From assembly GCA_013349725.1 (NCBI GenBank), contig DUZB01000010.1, positions 1 to 6,151 on the forward strand: a DNA stretch of 6,151 bases, given 5' to 3'. How positions within the stretch are numbered: the stretch's first letter is position 1; every line of letters begins with the position of its first letter. This stretch comes from Deltaproteobacteria bacterium (GTDB lineage: Bacteria > Desulfobacterota > DSM-4660 > Desulfatiglandales > Desulfatiglandaceae). The notes below the pieces were generated by a model. The model saw nothing but the letters and a program-made list of their open reading frames with translations, did not search any database and was not told the DNA's origin. The translations under genes were made by a program, and so were the position numbers. Below are positions 4,224 to 6,151 of the stretch, piece by piece.

Positions 4224-4646
4224 ATGGGATTTATCGGGAAACTGTTCGGAGGCGGCAAAAAGTATCCAACCCTTGCGGCCGATACAAGTGCCGCAAAAAA
4301 TCTGGAAGCCATGAGGGATCCTCTGGAAAAGTTGACTGAGAAGGTGAACGACCCGATGGAGGTGATTCCTGCCGATGACAGCGCCTTTGTCTTCATCGGC
4401 AATCCTCCAAAGAACTTCGGCATGGCCTGGGTCGAGGAAGGGGAGGTGCACAATTTTAAAACCCTTTCTGAAGAAAAGGGTGTTCCGCAGAAAAAGTTAT
4501 TGAAGCTTGTGGACGCCTTGGCTGAAGCCTACAGACGATGTGACATTAAGAACAGGTATTCGACCACCATTGGCGGCAGGGTGGTGACCGTGACCCCTTC
4601 CCAGGACTTGGCCAGGGAAGTAAAGAATATTTTAGCCAATGCCTGA
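4224..4646 (+). CDS. Uncharacterised 140-aa protein
   Basis: I do not recognise the family. The start at 4224 is fixed by an ideal ribosome binding site. Residues 1-13 (MGFIGKLFGGGKK) form a short hydrophobic, Gly/Lys-rich segment like those at the start of many small cytoplasmic proteins; it is too short for a signal peptide. Residues 21-43 are probably a helix. Residues 44-80 (PMEVIPADDSAFVFIGNPPK, then FGMAWVEEGEVHNFKT) look like a beta-rich domain. Residues 81-109 (SEEKGVPQKKLLKLVDALAE and YRRCDIKN) look like helices. The end has a beta-hairpin (YSTTIGGRVVTVTPS, 112-126) and a helix (SQDLAREVKNILANA). The single Cys is 106. It stands alone, with a strong terminator 77 bases after the stop, so it is monocistronic. 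Coding status is very likely; function is unknown, and I suggest no activity. Confidence 0.85.
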   Translation: MGFIGKLFGGGKKYPTLAADTSAAKNLEAMRDPLEKLTEKVNDPMEVIPADDSAFVFIGNPPKNFGMAWVEEGEVHNFKTLSEEKGVPQKKLLKLVDALAEAYRRCDIKNRYSTTIGGRVVTVTPSQDLAREVKNILANA

Positions 4647-4722
4647 ATGCGGTAAAGGTATGCCCGGCGGCGGGAGAACGCCGTGGTTACACAAATAAAT
4701 AAACAAGGCTTGAGGTGGCAGG

Positions 4723-4758
4723 AAAGGCCCGTTTCCCTGAAGGGAGACGGGCCTTTTT
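4723..4758 (+). terminator. Strong intrinsic terminator
   Basis: AAAGGCCCGTTTCCC (4723-4737) pairs with GGGAGACGGGCCTTT (4742-4756), fifteen pairs with one G-T, around the tetraloop TGAA. A run of five T (4754-4758) closes it on the plus strand. It ends the 140-aa gene. In the minus direction it would also act on the tadA-tRNA-Ser transcript, 12 bases past the tRNA 3' end, though with only three T. Confidence 0.92.
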
Positions 4759-4770
4759 AATGTAGCTAAA

Positions 4771-4866
4771 TGGCGGAGAGGGTGGGATTCGAACCCACGT
4801 GCCCCGCTACTAACGGGACAAGTCGATTTCGAGTCGACCCCGTTACGGCCTCTTCGGTACCTCTCC
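4771..4866 (-). tRNA. tRNA-Ser, anticodon CGA
   Basis: On the minus strand the gene runs from 4866 to the encoded CCA at 4773-4771, 96 bases. The acceptor arms GGAGAGG (4866-4860) and CCTCTCC (4781-4775) pair fully, with G as the discriminator base. The anticodon stem GTCGA/TCGAC encloses the seven-base loop CTCGAAA, so the anticodon is CGA (4831-4829) and it reads UCG. The T arm GTGGG-TTCGAAT-CCCAC is canonical. The long variable arm (GTCCCG pairing with CGGGGC) is the class II feature expected of serine tRNA. It begins only 8 bases after the tadA stop codon, so it is probably cut from the tadA transcript. The terminator at 4723-4758 follows. Confidence 0.97.
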
Positions 4867-4874
4867 GTAAAGTT

Positions 4875-5342
4875 TCATGCGGTTTTCCTGCGCCGAGCAA
4901 GGAAGAATTTCTGCATAATGGTCCTGCATTCCTCTTCCCGGATCCCGGATACGACGTCAATTCTGTGATTCAGACGATGATCTTCCCCCAGGTTATACAG
5001 GGAACCTGCGGCGCCTGCCTTCGGATCAGGAGCGCCATAGACGACCGTGGCCACTCTTGCATTGACGGCGGCGCCCATACACATGGCGCATGGTTCAATC
5101 GTTGCCACCAGGATGGACCCATTCAACCGGTAATTCCCTGAAACCAGGCCCGCTTTTCTCAGTGCCAGGATTTCCGCATGGGCCGTTGGGTCACTGGTTC
5201 CGACAGGCTGGTTGTGGGCACTCGCCACGATTTCCCCGTCCTCACGGGCCAGGACCGCCCCCACCGGGACTTCCCCCTCCGCAAGGGCCAATTCAGCTTC
5301 TGCAAGGGCATGATCCATCAAATGATAAAGATCGACAGTCAT
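4875..5342 (-). CDS. tadA: tRNA-specific adenosine deaminase TadA
   Basis: TadA hydrolytically deaminates adenosine 34 of tRNA-Arg(ACG) to inosine, so that one tRNA reads three arginine codons. The 155-aa protein has the full cytidine-deaminase-fold set: EVPVGAVLA (24-32); the Asn of the HN pair at 43-44 that contacts the substrate base; TAHAEI (54-58 and on) with zinc ligand His55 and proton-shuttle Glu57; and PCAMCMGA (84-91) with zinc ligands Cys85 and Cys88. DPKAGA (106-111) and the C-terminal helix ending in FFLARRRK, which packs on tRNA, are also present. The length is normal. The start ATG (5340-5342) aligns with family N termini but has a poor ribosome binding site. TTGACG at 5377-5382 (minus) could be a -35 box with a weak TAGAAA -10, giving a very short leader. 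tRNA-Ser follows by 8 bases. Confidence 0.96.
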   Translation of the reverse strand: MTVDLYHLMDHALAEAELALAEGEVPVGAVLAREDGEIVASAHNQPVGTSDPTAHAEILALRKAGLVSGNYRLNGSILVATIEPCAMCMGAAVNARVATVVYGAPDPKAGAAGSLYNLGEDHRLNHRIDVVSGIREEECRTIMQKFFLARRRKTA

Positions 5343-5554
5343 ATGACAGGGCTTTCTACAATAATTTTTCCCTTTCCGTCAACTCTCTTTTTACGCATCC
5401 AGCAATTCTAATTTTGACAAATTATCTCTGTGGGAGCGGCTCTTGTCCACAATCCGTTGGGTGGGTTCCAGCCGCGAAAAATCGTGGCAAAATACCACTC
5501 ACACAGCATTTCTTGATAAAGCCGACTCTATAATGAGAATTGCTGTTACGCATT
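5343..5554. other. Non-coding region between the tadA promoter side and the kinase 3' end
   Basis: I see no gene here. The left part contains the presumed tadA promoter (minus strand). The right part has the REP-like palindrome listed separately, and a perfect TATAAT at 5529-5534 (plus) that lacks a matching -35 and has no gene to drive. At the kinase 3' end ACGCA (5548-5552) pairs with TGCGT (5562-5566), overlapping the stop codon, but without a T-run. Confidence 0.5.
5429..5475. repeat. REP-like imperfect palindrome
   Basis: TGTGGGAGCGGCT (5429-5441) and TCCAGCCGCGAAAAATCG (5468-5485) are the two halves typical of short REP-type palindromes. GCGGCT (5436-5441) pairs with AGCCGC (5470-5475). 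Here a 28-base stretch separates the halves, where common copies have a loop of only a few bases. A nested pairing TGTGG (5429-5433) with CCACA (5447-5451) is also possible. The similarity to known REP consensus is from memory. Confidence 0.4.
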
Positions 5555-6151
5555 TTACTCTTGCGTCTTTTCAACTTTTGTCAGCCCGGGGAAAAAGAGT
5601 TGAAAAACGGTGCCTCCGGATTGATGACAGTCCGCCTCCGTAGAACAGAAATTGCATTCACTGATTTTCCCGGGGCAGATATCTTTTTCATCCGGGATGA
5701 ATCGGCACCTGGTTGATTTCATATTAATTTTGAACCCATACCTTTCTGAAAAGATCTTCATTCGCAAAAGGTCTGCTCCTTTGCCGCCTGCATTGAAATC
5801 AAAGACCCTTTTAGAGGAGTAATCCATGGTGTCCTGGGTGGTGAAAAATCCTTCGAATATTCTTCTCTGGGCATCTTCAACGATGCCGACACCATAATCA
5901 TGAACCATCAGCTCAGCGCCGGAATCCACTTTTTTGACGGATATTTCAATTTTGCCTTCATCCGGCGTATTTTCGATGGCGTTCTTGATAAGACCTTCCA
6001 CGACCTTTTTCAACGGGTCCAGCGGGATGCAAATAGCCGGTACGGGTTCAATATGGGTGATGATGTCGATTTCTCGATGAGAAAAAAGTGTTTTTATGTC
6101 CTCCAATCTCTCCTCAACAAAACCGTTTAAAAAAACTTGTTTGGGTTCCAT
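5555..6151 (-). CDS. Sensor histidine kinase, C-terminal ATPase domain (5' end outside window)
   Basis: The 198 residues seen are the catalytic (HATPase_c) half of a two-component kinase, which phosphorylates its own His using ATP. The ATG at the very edge (6149-6151) is probably internal, because the His-box dimerisation domain and any sensor must lie upstream. The order is normal: N box VEGLIKNAIENTP (51-63) with Asn57 and Asn61; G1 box DYGVGI (85-90); F box IFEGFFTT (98-105); then a G2-like NAGGKGADLLRMK (120-132) lacking the usual GTGLGL. The C terminus ends SGGTVFQLFFP (178-188), the last strand. Between G2 and that strand lies an insertion with Cys159, Cys166, Cys169 and Cys175 (CPGKISECNFC, then five residues, Cys). 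I recall similar insertions in Desulfobacterota kinases. The pattern suggests a metal or Fe-S site. No response regulator follows in the window. Confidence 0.9.
   Translation of the reverse strand: MEPKQVFLNGFVEERLEDIKTLFSHREIDIITHIEPVPAICIPLDPLKKVVEGLIKNAIENTPDEGKIEISVKKVDSGAELMVHDYGVGIVEDAQRRIFEGFFTTQDTMDYSSKRVFDFNAGGKGADLLRMKIFSERYGFKINMKSTRCRFIPDEKDICPGKISECNFCSTEADCHQSGGTVFQLFFPGLTKVEKTQE

Noticed and set aside
4170..4451. Upstream extension of the 45-aa leftward frame into the 140-aa gene
   Set aside because: This part is antisense to a well-supported gene; the ATG at 4167-4169 is the first with any ribosome binding site.
4770..5533. Several plus-strand frames over tRNA-Ser and tadA
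   Set aside because: They are shadows. One begins AERVGFEPTCPA, a well-known false translation of tRNA-gene antisense.
5529..5534. Perfect TATAAT on the plus strand
   Set aside because: No acceptable -35 at 16-18 bases and no plus-strand gene downstream.

Overview
The window looks like chromosomal DNA of moderate GC content from an anaerobic, sulfate-reducer-like member of the Desulfobacterota (former Deltaproteobacteria). This is an inference. It rests on the gene mix: an Old Yellow Enzyme homologue with a Cys cluster, a nitroreductase, and a SpoIIAA-like protein. It also rests on a histidine kinase whose ATPase domain carries a CPGxI-C-C-C insertion that I associate with that phylum. No plasmid, phage, CRISPR or transposase gene is visible.

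Layout, left to right. (1) 1-281 (+): the 3' part of a small GIY-YIG nuclease-domain protein whose start lies outside the window. (2) 282-609: a non-coding stretch between convergent genes, with short tandem ACTTTA repeats and a long inverted repeat built from a 15-bp-periodic octamer. (3) 610-1263 (-): an FMN nitroreductase. (4) 1369-1856 (+): a good sigma70-type promoter, a hairpin-bearing leader and an uncharacterised 118-aa protein. (5) 1973-2353 (+): a SpoIIAA-like (STAS-fold) protein, preceded by overlapping hairpins and a weak terminator. (6) 2456-3589 (-): an Old Yellow Enzyme-family reductase with a 4Fe-4S-type Cys motif but no C-terminal pyridine-nucleotide domain. It converges on the SpoIIAA-like gene across a shared hairpin.

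(7) 3605-4223: sparsely coding DNA with two candidate microproteins. One is 56 aa (+) and the other 45 aa (-). The second is followed by a clear minus-strand intrinsic terminator that no other gene in the window would use. (8) 4224-4646 (+): an uncharacterised 140-aa protein with an excellent ribosome binding site, followed by a textbook terminator. (9) 4771-5342 (-): tadA (tRNA adenosine deaminase) with tRNA-Ser(CGA) only 8 nt downstream, probably one transcript. (10) 5343-5554: non-coding, with a REP-like imperfect palindrome. (11) 5555-6151 (-): the C-terminal ATPase half of a sensor histidine kinase whose N-terminal part is outside the window.

Most genes appear to be single transcription units rather than parts of one pathway. 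The exception is the tadA-tRNA-Ser pair, which are both translation components. The two flavoenzymes (nitroreductase and Old Yellow Enzyme homologue) are biochemically related but sit in separate units. I did not find a convincing new multi-gene system. The best leads are the Cys-cluster kinase, the small leftward gene with its own terminator, and the periodic inverted repeat at 388-510.
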